DNA from: Strigops habroptila
Taxonomy: Eukaryota > Chordata > Aves > Psittaciformes > Psittacidae
Direction: 5' to 3'
Length of the DNA stretch: 64,000 nt
NCBI RefSeq assembly: GCF_004027225.2
Contig: NC_044277.2
Location: 96,407,552 to 96,471,551 of the forward strand
Translations under genes and position numbers: made by a program
In this document: positions 23,901-34,269 of the stretch, in pieces
Layout: each line of letters starts with the position of its first letter
How positions within the stretch are numbered: position 1 is the first letter of the stretch
The notes under the pieces: generated by a model
Told to the model about the DNA's origin: nothing
The model's database searches: none
Seen by the model: only the letters and a program-made list of their open reading frames with translations

Positions 23901-25122
23901 AACTCACTATAAAACTTGAGGCTACCTTGTTGGTGGGGTTTGGTTTGGGTTTGGCGTTTGTTTGATGTTTGTTGTTGTTGTTCGGGAGGAGGGGGTTGTC
24001 TTTTGGTTTTTGTTGGTGGCTTGGGGTTTTTTTTTTTTTTTTTTAATTGGTTGTTTTTTTGTTCCATTTGCATTTTGAAGTTACCCTATTTTATTGCAAG
24101 GCTGTTATGGATCTTGTCATTAGGGTCTTTGACTGCAGGATATTACAGGTACTAAAAATTTAGTGTTTTGCTTTAAACTCAGCAGTAAGTGGGTTTAGAT
24201 ATGCAAGTAATAGATTTCATTGAGTTTAAAACAGTGATAATTTCAAGGCATTTCAAAACAGTTAAAGCTACTTGAAAAGGAAAATGCCAGTTTTCATTAA
24301 ATTGTTGTCATGGTTTAAACCCAGCCGGCAACTCAGAACCGCACAGCTGCTCGCTCACTCCCCCCGTTTCTTTCTCCCCCCACTCCTGGAGGGATGGGTA
24401 GGGGGATTGAAAGAATGTAACTCCCACGGATTGAGATAAGAGCAGTCCAGTAACTAAGGTATAATACAAAACCACTACTGCTGCCACCAATGATAATAAT
24501 GATAAGGGAAATAACAAGGGGAGAGGATACAATTGCTCACCACCCGCCGGCCGATACCCAGCCCAACCCGAGCAGCGATCTGGGTCTTCCGGGTGACTCC
24601 CCCCAGTTTATATACTGGGCATGACGTGCTGTGGTATGGAATACCCCTTCGGCTAGTTTGGGTCAGGTGTCCTGTCTCTGCTTCCTCTCGGCTTCCCCTC
24701 CTCCCTGGCAGAGCATGAGACTGAGAAAGTCCTTGATCGGAGTAAACATTACTTAGCAAGAACTAAAAACATCGGTGTTATCAGCACTATTCCTAGGCTG
24801 AAAGTCAAAAACACAGCACTGCACTAGCTACTAAGAAGGAGAAAAATGACTGCTACTGCTGAACCCAGGACAATTGTTCATCTTAAAGGGAAAGAATTAA
24901 TCACAAGCTTTTTTGTTTCCTTTGTGGAATTTTTTGTTTGGTTGTTTTCTGGTTTTTGTTTGTTTTTTTTTTAATCCACTACGAGCGATAGTTCCAAGTG
25001 AAAACTTGATGGTAGTTGTGAAAACCAAGTTTGCATGTACATTTTTTCTTCCGTTAAAAAAAAAGGGGGGGGAGGGAAGGAAAAAAAACCCCCTTATCTT
25101 AAAGGCCTTAATTGCTTTTCTG

Positions 25123-25153
<31 letters not shown>

Positions 25154-27611
25154 AAGAGCAAAAGAACAAAGAAAATGTAGGTGCATAGTTGGGGAAATCC
25201 ATGTTGTAAGTTGAAATTTTTTTTAATTTTTTTTTTTTTTTTTAAGTGAAAGTAAACATGTTCTGTAATGGTTATTTCCATTCCTACCAGCTTACAAGAA
25301 TTTGTGAAGGATGCTGGAAATTACAGCAAGAAAATAGTAGATGATCTTCTGGACCAGATCACTAGTGGAGATCATTCCAAAACTATTTATCAGCTAAAGC
25401 AGGTGTGTCCTTGATGCAGAGAAATGTCATAAGTTCATCAAAACAAGAATGGACCTACTTCTGGGTTTTAATATTGTATGAGATACTTTGTTTTCCACTG
25501 TCAGTTTAAACATTGCAGGTTTAGCTGTTCATCTGTTGTGAACCAAATTAGGAAACAAATTAATCAGCAGAGAAGTAATCTTTTTCTTTAGCTAGATCAT
25601 TTCTCCCATGTGGTTCGCCGTGTGACTACAGAAAAGAAAAGGCAGGGGTTGCAGCATAGAAGGGGGAAGAAAGGGCCTACCAACTGAGTGCTGTTTAGGC
25701 AGCCCTGTCACTCAATGTCATGACTTAACATGTCTGCTTCTGAGTTACATTACAATGCTTTTGCTAGGGATTTTTTATTTCTTAATTTAAATGCAAAATA
25801 TATTCTTTGTGGAAGAATTAATTATTTGGAATGTTGATATAATGTTGGAGAATAGATTAATATCGCTGTACAGGTATCAATTACCCAACAGTGCTAACTT
25901 TTAAATTCATGTAGTGTGTCTGAAGGAAAAACTTAAGTTATTTCTGAAAGCACTTTACCTAGGAGATTCATACTAAGACTGGAGAAGAGATTTTTCTCAG
26001 AAGTATATGTAATTCTGGTTGGAACATTTGCATTTCCAAGACAAATCAGACTACCAGAAATTGCAAAATCTTGTTTTATGTTATCTTCACTCTGAAAACC
26101 ACTCTAGTTTGAAATGGTTGTCTGCTGTTTAAAATGATGACATTCTGAATGATTCAGGAATAAAGAAAGGGAGGTAGAAGGGGAGGACAGAAGGCACTCA
26201 GGCATCCTAACACGGTGGAAATGAGATTATGTTAAATGTCTGCAGACTTAGAAGAAGAATAGGGGGAGTTATGTTTGGGGGAAAAAGGAAACAATAGAAC
26301 AAAAAATGCAGAGGATCCTTCAGAATTTTCTGGGTATTTTTTCCAGTACCTACTGGAAAAAGATTGTATATGAAACAGGAGGAAATGTAAAGGATTAGTT
26401 AAAAAAACAAAACAAAAAAACCAGAAGTTCAAAACCAGTATTTTGAACATTGTTCAATATTGAATTTAGCTTTAAAATAAAACATGCCTTTCCCTTTTTG
26501 CCACCTTGTTCTATGAATATAGTTCCAAATGAGAATTTCTGAATACCTTTCGAATGGCCATTGGCTATTTACATTTAAAAATGGTGTTCAGTTGTGACAT
26601 ATGTGGATGTGTACAGATTTTGTGCGGTTAAATGTGTTTCAGTGGTGATGTGCCATGGTGTTTGGTGCTTGAATATTTTGTGGTGTTACATTTGAGCAAG
26701 AATGAGTATCTCTGAAAGTGCAATCTTAAGACTTGCAATCTTCTGATTTGGAATCAGAAGGTACTTCAGTGATACTGCACTTGAATATGAAGTTCGTGAG
26801 TAGAAGAAATAGTGTAAGGAGACTCAAAGATTACTTAAAATGCATAAACAAGTATTTCAAAACAGTAACTGTTATACCGTAATTGCATTACAGATACTTC
26901 AAAAAGTTAGCTGTCTATAGCCTCATTTTGTGTGGGAAGTTTGAATATAAATGTACTTGAAATTGTACAAGAGAGAGGTTTCTCCCTTATGTTGAATAAA
27001 ATAACATTCTTTCTTTCCAGAGGCGAAACATCCCAGTAAAACCACTGGATGAAGTTAAAGTAAGTTATGCTGATACTCAGTCTGGTTTGTTTTGGTTCAG
27101 GTTTTTTATTAGAAAAAGTGTCTTGGCATTTGAAGTAGAGAAAGTGATGTTCTCTTGGTTTCCAACATTCAGATTCTGAATTTTATTTAATGTGCATTTG
27201 TTCTGTATAATACTACAGAAAAAGATTGATAGTGGAGTATATGATAAAGAAGGGACTGTTAGGTTAGTCCAAAAGAGGCTGTCCTATTTAGCTCTAAATT
27301 GCTTACGTGAATGTTTATGGTCACCCATTAGAGAAGAACTAGTCATTTTTGTTGCTTTTTTTTAAAGGTTTTATGCAAATATCACAAAATAGTGATAGTG
27401 TTCCATGGTAGCCTGGGGTCTAATAATGGTGAATCAGTAAATTACACAAACTGAGAGTATTCTTAGGAAACACAAGTATAAGCTATGAAATGCTAAGATC
27501 TAAAATATGATTTGGTTCTCTAGGTTCTGCCAGTTCTCATAAAAGAAGAACACAAGTTACGTAATACCTGTCCAGATTCTTCCAAACAGATTATGGTAAA
27601 GTGGTTTATGT

Positions 27612-27647
<36 letters not shown>

Positions 27648-30600
27648 TGAGACATGCTTTTTGTCTAGAATAAGCTTTCACTACTTAAAATGGATTCTCT
27701 GGCACTCAGTCTATTTTAGTTGGTGGCTTTGTGGCTTTGTCCTATTGTTCTGTATTCTCTAGTTTAATTCAGCATGCATAACAATCTCAGAGGCAGAAAG
27801 ACCAATTAGTAATCTGAAAGATACTTAATTTGCTGATGAATATTTGAGGTTCAACCTGCTATAAAATTTTTTAAAACCTCAGTTTTACCACATCCATTGA
27901 AAATGTGTGTTAGAAAGTAGTGGTAAATAATGCATATCTTACGCTTTCACAGCTACTAATCAATCTTTTTTTTAAGTGGTTTTATCTTGCAAATTATTTG
28001 TGACAACAGAAAATTTGTGCTGTATTCCATGGCAATTCACATAAAAATCATATGGATTACATTATAATGACCAATAAAATTTATAGTTTTATAAATATTC
28101 CTTATTTTTTGTGGAAGGGTTTGTATTTCTCTACAAGGTGACTGGTTAATTCATGAAAGTGCTAAATTTCATTTCCATATTTCTAAAAATTAATACGTGG
28201 GAGTATATTTACCAGCATGTTTATTTACCAGCAACTTTTACTGTGATTACATAGCAGTATTGCAACAAGTATGGGAAAAAAAAACGCAATTTTTGTTGTA
28301 GCGCAGGCTGTATTTCAGTATCCAACTGTATTGAAGAAAATACTTGGGAGACCAGCTCCAGCTGATGCTGTGTATAGGGAGGCCCACCTTAGTGGTTTTG
28401 TTAGTCACGTACTAAAAATTTCAATAAATCCAGTGTTGCGTTGAGAAGGTGAAGGAAAAGGGGATCTGGAAGTGTCTCATGGTGATACTGATAATGCTTC
28501 CCTCTGCCAGGGTTTTGCCATGGGACAGGAATGAGTTGAGCAGGTAATTGAGTTCCAGAGGACTTGGTAATGTTGGTTTCAACAGTCCTGGATGTTGAGA
28601 TGAAAGATATTTAGACTACTGTACAGATCCCTTACCATTCATATGACTGGTCTGTCCTGGAACCATCTGTGAGCTGCTTGTGAGTTGCAGGTTAGCCAAG
28701 ATCGCTACGGATGCTCCAGTCTCAAGTGTTGTGCTGCGCATTTTTGAGAGTATGGATTCATGCATGTACCTTAAACATTAAAAAGTTATTATGACAGCTT
28801 ATCACTATTGCTAGTCTTTCTGTTTCTTGTATTCTAATAGGTTGGAGAATCTGCTGGAGACAGTAACACTTCTGACTTGGACTTTCTCTCTATGAAACCA
28901 TACTCAGATGTATCTCTTGACATTTCTATGTTAAGTTCATTAGGTAAGTAATTAAATATACAAGCCATCAATTGCAGTTTTGTTGTACTATTTAGGCAAA
29001 ATAACAGCTACATTTGTTAAGCATAAAAATGTGTTCAAAAATTTGAAATAAGTCTACATTTGACATATATAAAAGTCTATAGGTGACATAGGTAAAAGGC
29101 TGGTACAAGGTAAGTGAAACATTGGTCTGTTTCTGCTTTGAGACAAGCTAACTTTTTGGTATCACTGAAGAAATCAAAGTATTTGTACCTCACAATTCTA
29201 ATAGTTCTGCTTGGTTTTATGTGTTCATAGTAACATAAATTTTAAGAATCAGTGTGTAGCTTTGGTTCAGAAATGTTAACTGCTTCATATGCTGTTTTTT
29301 GAAATAACTTGGGCAGTAGGTAAGTATGTGGAGCTCAATCATATCACTCACCACTTGGAATGTCCCAAAAGAAAAATCAGAGGAAATTTCAGGCGTTAGG
29401 AAGACTTTAGCTTCAAATAAGACCGTTGTATGAAAGCGTTAGGATATTGTTTCAAATACACATCTTTGAGACGTATCCTTGTTTAAATACTACACAAAGC
29501 AATGTTCCCATTTCTGCAGTCTGCCAAGCTGGCCAAATGTCTTCAATAATGCCATCACAAATAATAGCACCACTCATGGTTTAAGATACTTTTAATTCAG
29601 AATGTGAAAGATGCTGAACGATACTAGGACTCAGTTCAGTTTCAGCCATTTCCCATCGTGCTCTCCTTGAGCCTCCAATATCACCAAATGTTTTCCAACA
29701 TGTATTTCTTGAAATTGAAAACAGATCTGCAGCTGTTGCCTCTTAGAAGTGTGAAGGAACGTGTTTATTTTAGAGTTGTTTTTTTTTTTATAGTGACTTG
29801 ATAATTCATGAGTCAATCTGCATGTGCTAATTATGGGTTTTGATTGGTAACTGGTGGCCATTAGGGAAAGTGAAGAAGGAGCTTGATCATGATGATAACC
29901 ATTTACATTTGGATGAAACAACTAAGCTGCTGCAAGACCTTCATGAGGCTCAGGCTGACAGAGTGGGATCCCGGCCATCATCAAATTTGAGTTCCCTCTC
30001 CAATACCTCTGAAAGAGACCAACATCATCTCGGTAAAGTTACCTTTGTCACAGAAGTTGTGGTACTGCTGCTGTAATTGAAACTTACTAAAATTTATACT
30101 TTAATTTACATAAATCTTTGTATGAAACTACTCTGATAAAATAGTGTGTTAACTACAGGATTATGTTTTAATTTTTAAATATGTATGGCAAAGGCAACTA
30201 AGAAGACATGCTTTTGACTTGTGGAATTAAGGACACTAACTGTAGTTACTTATTTTTTTATTAGACATGATTGAAGTAATTGTGAAGTAAATTGATACTG
30301 ACCAGCAAATCCCTATATGCACTTGCATTTTATGCTCTTAGAAATACTAAGAAGTATTAATTTTTCTTTGACGTGGTTGTATGCAGCAAGGAACAGGTGG
30401 GATTCTACAACAGCCTTCCACTGTCAATACTTAAGTTCAATGATAAAACAGGATGGTAGGTTAACATACCACTTAATAATTTGTTGCCATCTTTGTAAAG
30501 GTAGGACATGTTGGTGGAATGATACTCAATGACATTTTGTATAATTTTTTAGCTCAGATTAGTAGAATAATGACTGCTTTTTCCGAAAAGGTCTAAATTA

Positions 30601-30881
30601 GTGAAGAATCTTGTAATTTCTTTTTCAAAATCTCCTGTTTAAATACCATTTAGATGTCTGTCTTGCTTTAAAAGTCTGAAAGGAACATGTGAAATAACCA
30701 TGGTGTTTATATGCATAAATGCCTCTCCATTATTTTTCTGTACTTCTAAAAGTTTTTCTTTTATTTCCCATATTCTACAGGAAGCCCCTCTCATCTGAGT
30801 GTTGGAGAGCAGCAAGACATGGTTCATGATCCCTATGAATTTCTTCAGTCTCCGGAAACCTCAAATGCCACTACTAACTAA
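5916..30881 (+). CDS. BRD9: BRD9, bromodomain-containing protein 9 (complete, 16 coding exons)
   Basis: BRD9 reads acylated lysines and is a defining subunit of the non-canonical BAF (GBAF) chromatin remodeller with GLTSCR1/1L and SMARCD1. Exons: 5916-5988, 6766-6986, 8678-8810, 11369-11429, 12194-12338, 15317-15427, 16191-16366, 18656-18788, 20943-21018, 22756-22851, 23623-23755, 25291-25402, 27021-27059, 28841-28943, 29865-30032, 30781-30881. They sum to 1881 nt, 626 residues; all phases agree. Start: [16 protein letters not shown] as in human. Domains: Lys-rich basic region (about 70-108); bromodomain about 145-248 with [17 protein letters not shown] loop, acetyl-lysine Asn225 (human Asn216) and Tyr231; DUF3512-like region about 255-480; acidic, Ser-rich tail ending [10 protein letters not shown]. 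It differs from BRD7, which has EEYVEKPLK at the N-terminus. The chain is about 30 residues longer than human (597): exon 7 encodes the [20 protein letters not shown] segment, and the N-terminus is 9 residues longer. The introns hold a CR1 and a solo LTR. Confidence 0.97.
6766..6986 (+). CDS. BRD9: BRD9 coding exon 2
   Basis: The acceptor is ttcatttag|AT and the donor AAAG|gtaagc. It encodes residues 25-98: [19 protein letters not shown], then [19 protein letters not shown] and an eight-lysine run. The sequence is nearly identical to human BRD9. Confidence 0.97.
8678..8810 (+). CDS. BRD9: BRD9 coding exon 3
   Basis: The acceptor is tgctatgctag|GAA and the donor CCAG|gtgagc. It encodes residues 99-142, including [20 protein letters not shown] and ACRTQP. 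Confidence 0.97.
9168..10345 (-). mobile_element. CR1 LINE, 5'-truncated and inactive, in BRD9 intron 3
   Basis: The 3' tail is at the left (aaaatcatagaatggcttaa, the reverse of the CR1 'attctatg' end). It is followed by the typical 'gggaccttaaagatcattca' and 'ccatgggcaggggcagcttc' blocks. Further right, on the minus strand, translations give RT pieces: [14 protein letters not shown] (about 9950), KLERHRFDG and GVPQGL (10065-10256), and an [15 protein letters not shown] piece near 10320-10285. Several frameshifts are present, and the catalytic FADD part of RT near 9998-10006 is deleted. It lies antisense to BRD9. Confidence 0.9.
11369..11429 (+). CDS. BRD9: BRD9 coding exon 4
   Basis: The acceptor is aactgcag|CT and the donor CAAAG|gtagta. 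It encodes [19 protein letters not shown], the start of the bromodomain (helix Z). A second, better donor (gtaagt) lies 3 nt further on, see findings. Confidence 0.96.
12194..12338 (+). CDS. BRD9: BRD9 coding exon 5
   Basis: The acceptor is tatttttag|G and the donor TTCAAG|gtaaat. It encodes residues 163-211 with the ZA loop [20 protein letters not shown] and [11 protein letters not shown] of the bromodomain. Confidence 0.97.
15317..15427 (+). CDS. BRD9: BRD9 coding exon 6
   Basis: The acceptor is gtgttttacag|GCA and the donor AGCAAA|gtaaga. It encodes residues 212-248: [20 protein letters not shown] with the acetyl-lysine-binding Asn225 and gatekeeper Tyr231, then helix C. Confidence 0.97.
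16191..16366 (+). CDS. BRD9: BRD9 coding exon 7
   Basis: The acceptor is ctgattctag|GAA and the donor ATTAG|gtaaag. It encodes [20 protein letters not shown] then [20 protein letters not shown] and a Lys-rich end. The first part is present in the longer human isoforms. Confidence 0.96.
18656..18788 (+). CDS. BRD9: BRD9 coding exon 8
   Basis: The acceptor is ctttcttag|T and the donor AAG|gtctac (GT but weak). It encodes residues 307-351: [40 protein letters not shown]. Confidence 0.96.
20943..21018 (+). CDS. BRD9: BRD9 coding exon 9
   Basis: The acceptor is tatttacag|ATT and the donor GAAG|gtaaat. It encodes [20 protein letters not shown] and DPEAE. Conserved with human MGYLKRNGDGSLLYSVVN. 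Confidence 0.95.
22756..22851 (+). CDS. BRD9: BRD9 coding exon 10
   Basis: The acceptor is aaattattag|AG (weak polypyrimidine tract) and the donor AAAG|gtaaat. It encodes [20 protein letters not shown] and [11 protein letters not shown], identical to human over most of its length. Confidence 0.96.
23623..23755 (+). CDS. BRD9: BRD9 coding exon 11
   Basis: The acceptor is ctacctgtccag|TA and the donor TTAAG|gtaagc. It encodes [18 protein letters not shown] and [16 protein letters not shown], part of DUF3512. Confidence 0.96.
23930..24060 (+). repeat. G/T-rich low-complexity tract in BRD9 intron 11
   Basis: Long G/T tract with GGGG, GG, GGG and GG runs separated by TTT (about 23936-23953), then a TTG repeat, GGGAGGAGGGGG and an 18-T run. 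It could form a G-quadruplex on the coding strand. Simple sequence; the function is unknown. Confidence 0.6.
24306..24872 (-). mobile_element. Solo LTR of an avian endogenous retrovirus, in BRD9 intron 11
   Basis: Bounded by TG...CA ends (tgtcatggtttaaaccc / gaacccaggaca) and flanked by perfect 5-bp direct repeats attgt (24301-24305 and 24873-24877), the target-site duplication. The sense direction is minus. A TATA-type promoter (tatata, 24609-24614) and poly(A)-side T-rich part can be seen in the reverse sense. No gag/pol/env is present, so it is a solo LTR left by recombination. A 5-bp duplication suits ERVL- or ERVK-like elements; the exact family is not claimed. It belongs to the same family as the LTR at 36930. 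Confidence 0.9.
25117..25151 (+). repeat. Poly(A) run in BRD9 intron 11
   Basis: About 28-30 consecutive A residues, preceded by 'aaaaaaaaaggggggggaggg' low-complexity sequence (25056-25080). A second T run is at 25226-25244. Confidence 0.8.
25291..25402 (+). CDS. BRD9: BRD9 coding exon 12
   Basis: The acceptor is ttcctaccag|C and the donor AAGCAG|gtgtgt. It encodes [37 protein letters not shown]. Confidence 0.96.
27021..27059 (+). CDS. BRD9: BRD9 coding exon 13
   Basis: Very short exon of 39 nt. The acceptor is ttctttccag|AGG and the donor GTTAAA|gtaagt. It encodes [13 protein letters not shown] (human RRNVPMKPPDEAK), phase 0 at both ends. Confidence 0.94.
27524..27595 (+). CDS. BRD9: Candidate unannotated in-frame cassette exon of BRD9 (exon 13b)
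   Basis: Seen: tttggttctctag|GTT...ATG|gtaaag bounds 72 nt with no stop in the BRD9 frame, lying between two phase-0 exons. Inclusion would add 24 residues, beginning [14 protein letters not shown] and containing IKEE, a sumoylation-type consensus, giving a 650-residue protein. I do not know this segment from human BRD9. It could be a lineage-specific or rarely used alternative exon, or a chance open stretch. The splice sites are as good as those of the real exons nearby. Confidence 0.5.
27616..27642 (+). repeat. Poly(A) run just after the candidate cassette exon
   Basis: About 27 A residues, starting 20 nt downstream of the donor at 27596. It could be a polymerase-slippage site; no 3' transposon end is seen before it. 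Confidence 0.8.
28841..28943 (+). CDS. BRD9: BRD9 coding exon 14
   Basis: The acceptor is attctaatag|GTT and the donor TTAG|gtaagt. It encodes residues 504-537: [34 protein letters not shown]. Confidence 0.96.
29865..30032 (+). CDS. BRD9: BRD9 coding exon 15
   Basis: The acceptor is ggtggccattag|GG and the donor CTCG|gtaaag. It encodes [40 protein letters not shown], then [16 protein letters not shown]. It is a highly conserved C-terminal block. Confidence 0.97.
30781..30881 (+). CDS. BRD9: BRD9 coding exon 16 (last), stop TAA
   Basis: The acceptor is catattctacag|GA. It encodes [33 protein letters not shown] and the TAA at 30879-30881. The end differs from human (PAASAKT), as expected for a fast-evolving terminus. 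Confidence 0.96.
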
Positions 30882-31740
30882 TCTGACATGTACTATATAT
30901 ATTTTGTATTTTAATTGTATTATGTTTTTATAAAGTTTTTGTCCATGGCAGAAACCTCAATTTTGTTCCTCTTTTCTATGAGGATTCCTGTATAATATTA
31001 TTATATATGCTGTCTTAGACAAAACAAAACAAACTACGTAGTACATCATGTTGTTAGCAATGTACCAAGACCGGCTTTTGGTTTGTTTGTTGAGGGAGAT
31101 TGTTGTGTACTGGTGTGTGTGTCTTAACTGAAAACCAGCAAATAATGTGTTAGAAAAATTTGTGTTTCATAGAAATTAAGAAGTGATCATTTTCCCAGTA
31201 TAATGGCAGCAGTCATTAAATGTTTCTAGTAAAATGATCTAACAGTTCTGTTCAGGTTCTAACTTGAACATTTTCAAGGAGGACTATTTTATTCTAGCAG
31301 TGACAGAGCTGCGTGAATTGTGATCATTATTACATTTCCCATCTCCTATTGTTAATGATCTGTTGTTTCTGTTTCCACATATTTAAATCTTTTTTTAATC
31401 ACTCTAGAGGAGAGTAACAGTGCTTGATAGTTGCATTAAAATGCTTGCTACAAGAGTTCTACCCTGGATCTAAAAAAAAAGATGGATGTTTTTGTGGTCC
31501 CTTGTGTTTTGAAACACAAATTAAATATAATACTTGTATTTTTTAATTTAATCTGTATATTGGCTGGAAAAGAAAATCTGGGTAAGGCGTGCTTTTCAGT
31601 AATTTTAACAACACTTTTATAATCCAGTATTGATGAAACTGGGGGATTTTGTACCATTGATACATGCAAGCTGGACAAATTTATGAATTTACAATATTTT
31701 GTAAATATTAATAAAAATACAAAGCCACTTTTGATTTTTT
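30882..31740 (+). other. BRD9 3' UTR (end uncertain)
   Basis: AT-rich sequence after the stop. Two possible poly(A) hexamers are seen: TATAAA at 30929-30934, a weak variant, and AATAAA at 31710-31715. The far one would give a 3' UTR of about 850 nt. The real cleavage site needs RNA data. Confidence 0.5.
31710..31715 (+). terminator. Candidate BRD9 poly(A) signal AATAAA
   Basis: Canonical hexamer in 'gtaaatattaataaaaatac', about 830 nt after the stop. Best candidate by sequence only; no downstream GU-rich element was verified. Confidence 0.4.
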
Positions 31741-31759
31741 GCAAATATCTTGTTCTTGC

Positions 31760-33683
31760 CAGGAGAAAATTCATTTCCTTATCTTTACCAAATCTGAAAT
31801 AGTAGGCAGTCTTGATCTGAGTTTTTGTGCTGCCTCAAGAGATAAATTTCATCATGACACATATAGTTGTAAACAAAATTAACTGTGAATTTCTAGGAGC
31901 CAACAAGGAAGTCTCTCAGGTAACTGATATCAAAGTCTTGATAAAGGCTAAACAGGAAGATCTCAAACTAGTTATTTGTGGTCTAGACTGCTTCCCTCCC
32001 CTTCTGAGATTCTTCCCCACCCCACTTAAGCATATGCGTTTTGTGTTTAGCTGTTATCTGTTATTTTATGTTCAATAAGCTGTGATTCTGGTGGCTGCCT
32101 TTTCCCCTCTATACGCTAGTTGACTGCTGTTTCTATTGCAACAAGTCATTTGTGGGATTTTCACCTGAACTGGATCAAAAACTTTTGAGTTTCAAACATT
32201 CTTTGCTTTCCCCCTAGTCAGTAAGTTTCACAATTAAAGGAGCAGTGGCGTCCACCTAAAGGCTGGAAGTAAAGAGTAAGGATCAGGAGGCAGGAGGGAG
32301 CTCTCGAAATCATCATTGCCTGGCAAAGACAGTGATAGCAAAGCTTTTGTGAGTTATCTTGATTGCGAAGGATTTAATACCGATTCTTCCGCAGGAACAA
32401 AGCTCTGTGGCATGTTCCTCTGTGCCATTACATCATTCTTGTGTCATGCCTTAATACTGAGCATAAACACAGATTTTGATAAAATACTTTGATAAATCAG
32501 GTAAGTATCTTACCTATGCCAGCCTTCTTTGATGAAAGTATCTTGGGTTTGCAATTCATCCTGAGGTGAAAAGTTTTGGTCATGTATAAACTTTGCAGGC
32601 TAATTGCGCTATTTATCGGTTACAGGTTTAAATGTTGGAGTGTATTTTTAATCATAAGTCTGCAAGCACTTTGATTATTTTCCATTTATTTATTTATTTA
32701 CATATAGAATACTCTGGTCTAGATAAGTTGGGTCACAGAGGTCATAGCAGAGCTAAAATACTCATCACATGAATTATTGAGGAATAATTACTTTTGAGTA
32801 TATAGAAAATGTATTCCAAAGTGCACATGTGTAATTCTGTGGGGAAGGATATTTTTTTTTTTTTTTTTTTTTTTAAACTTGGACTGGAGATTTTTATATA
32901 AAACAACTTCTAGGATGTTTTTGGAGAGTTAAATTAAACGTTAGTTCTACTGTATCATGGGTTTTGCATAGAAATGGAGGTCAGGTTTAACATTTACATT
33001 TAGGTTACTATTCAGACACCACATCCATCCCAAAGAAATGCCAAACCTTCACTGTTATGCTACTGTAGTACTGTACTGTACACAGATCACCAAGATCTGG
33101 TTGCACCTATGAATTCCTTATTGTTTCAAGAGGGTCACTTCGCCCCAGGCTTAAGATGCAGTAACTATGCATCCATGGCTACCAATTGCAGGTGTACATT
33201 ATAGCAATGAATATATCACTACTCAAAGTAACCTGTGCCAAATTTGAAGGACTGGGTTGATTCTAATGGAGTACAAGATATGAATCATTGGGCTCATGAA
33301 ATCAACAGTATATTTTGAAAACGAGGACTATGTTTTACAAGCAGATTATTTTGATCACATCTTCATGTTTTGTATTTTAAAATTAATTGTGGATTTGCAA
33401 TAACTCCTGAGGAAAATATTTTGAGTAAGTAAAAGAAACCTGATTGTTTCTTCTGATACACATGATAAAATCACTGTTATATTGTGTAAACATGCTCTGC
33501 CTCTTCAGCGTCGGGATAGCTGAATATATTTTGATTAAGGGTTACTTTTTTTTTTTTGGTTGGGTTTTGTTGGGTTTTTTTTTTTTTTTTTTGTTACTTC
33601 TTTTGTTTTAACTATTTTCATACAAAATGAGAAAGAAGATTTTCAACTTTCCATTAGAAACTGTCCTAAAGAAAATTCTTACT
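31760..33683. other. Intergenic, downstream of BRD9
   Basis: No coding exon recognised. It contains (TTTA)n near 32682-32700, T runs at 32851-32874 and 33547-33592, and small TACTG tandem repeats at 33061-33083. Nothing else is supported. Confidence 0.6.
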
Positions 33684-34017
33684 CCTTGTATGTCACATTT
33701 ATTGCAAAGGTGTGTTTATGGTAGCTAAACAGCAAAAAAAAGAAAAAAGTCCATTTGTATGTTCAAAGGGTTCTATATGTATTGTTTTGTTATATTTCAG
33801 TATTTTTTTGTGATCACAAGAAACAGTAATGCACTGTCCAGTTCTGGTCTCTCCAGTACAGGTGAGATATGCACCTACTGGAACAATTTTAGCACAGGAC
33901 ATCAAGGATGAGGGAATTGGATCATATCTCTTAGGAGGAGAGGCTGAGAGAGCTGGGACTCTTCAGCCTGGAGGAGGCTCAGGAGTGATCTCATCTGTGT
34001 GTGCAAATATCTGACAG
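33684..34017 (+). mobile_element. Composite repeat, copy A (novel head plus CR1 body)
   Basis: A roughly 140-bp AT-rich head (ccttgtat...; tatttcagtattttttt) runs into a CR1 RT-C-terminal fragment (acagtaatgcactgtccagt...; gaggagaggctgagagagct; ctcatctgtgtgtgcaaata). The same head and body, same breakpoints, occur at 44594. The CR1 part is truncated at both ends. Confidence 0.75.
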
Positions 34018-34269
34018 GAGGGAGATAAGAAGTGGGAGTCTTAATGAAGCGAGTACAAATCCACCAAAGTTAGAAATGCACAGGGGTTTAACATGGCCTT
34101 CCACAACTTTATTCTACAAATAGCTGGGACATGCTATTTCTCTCCCTCCTCACAATGTGAGAATATTTTCAAGTTTCTTAGAAGCAAAGAAGCTAAATAG
34201 CAAAGTGATTTTTTTTTTCTTTTTTTTTTTTTTTTGTCTTCACAGAGCAGCACTTCCTTGCACACAGTA

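Noticed and set aside
24308..24759. Open frames in the intron 11 LTR
   Set aside because: They fall in the non-coding LTR and have no viral protein character.
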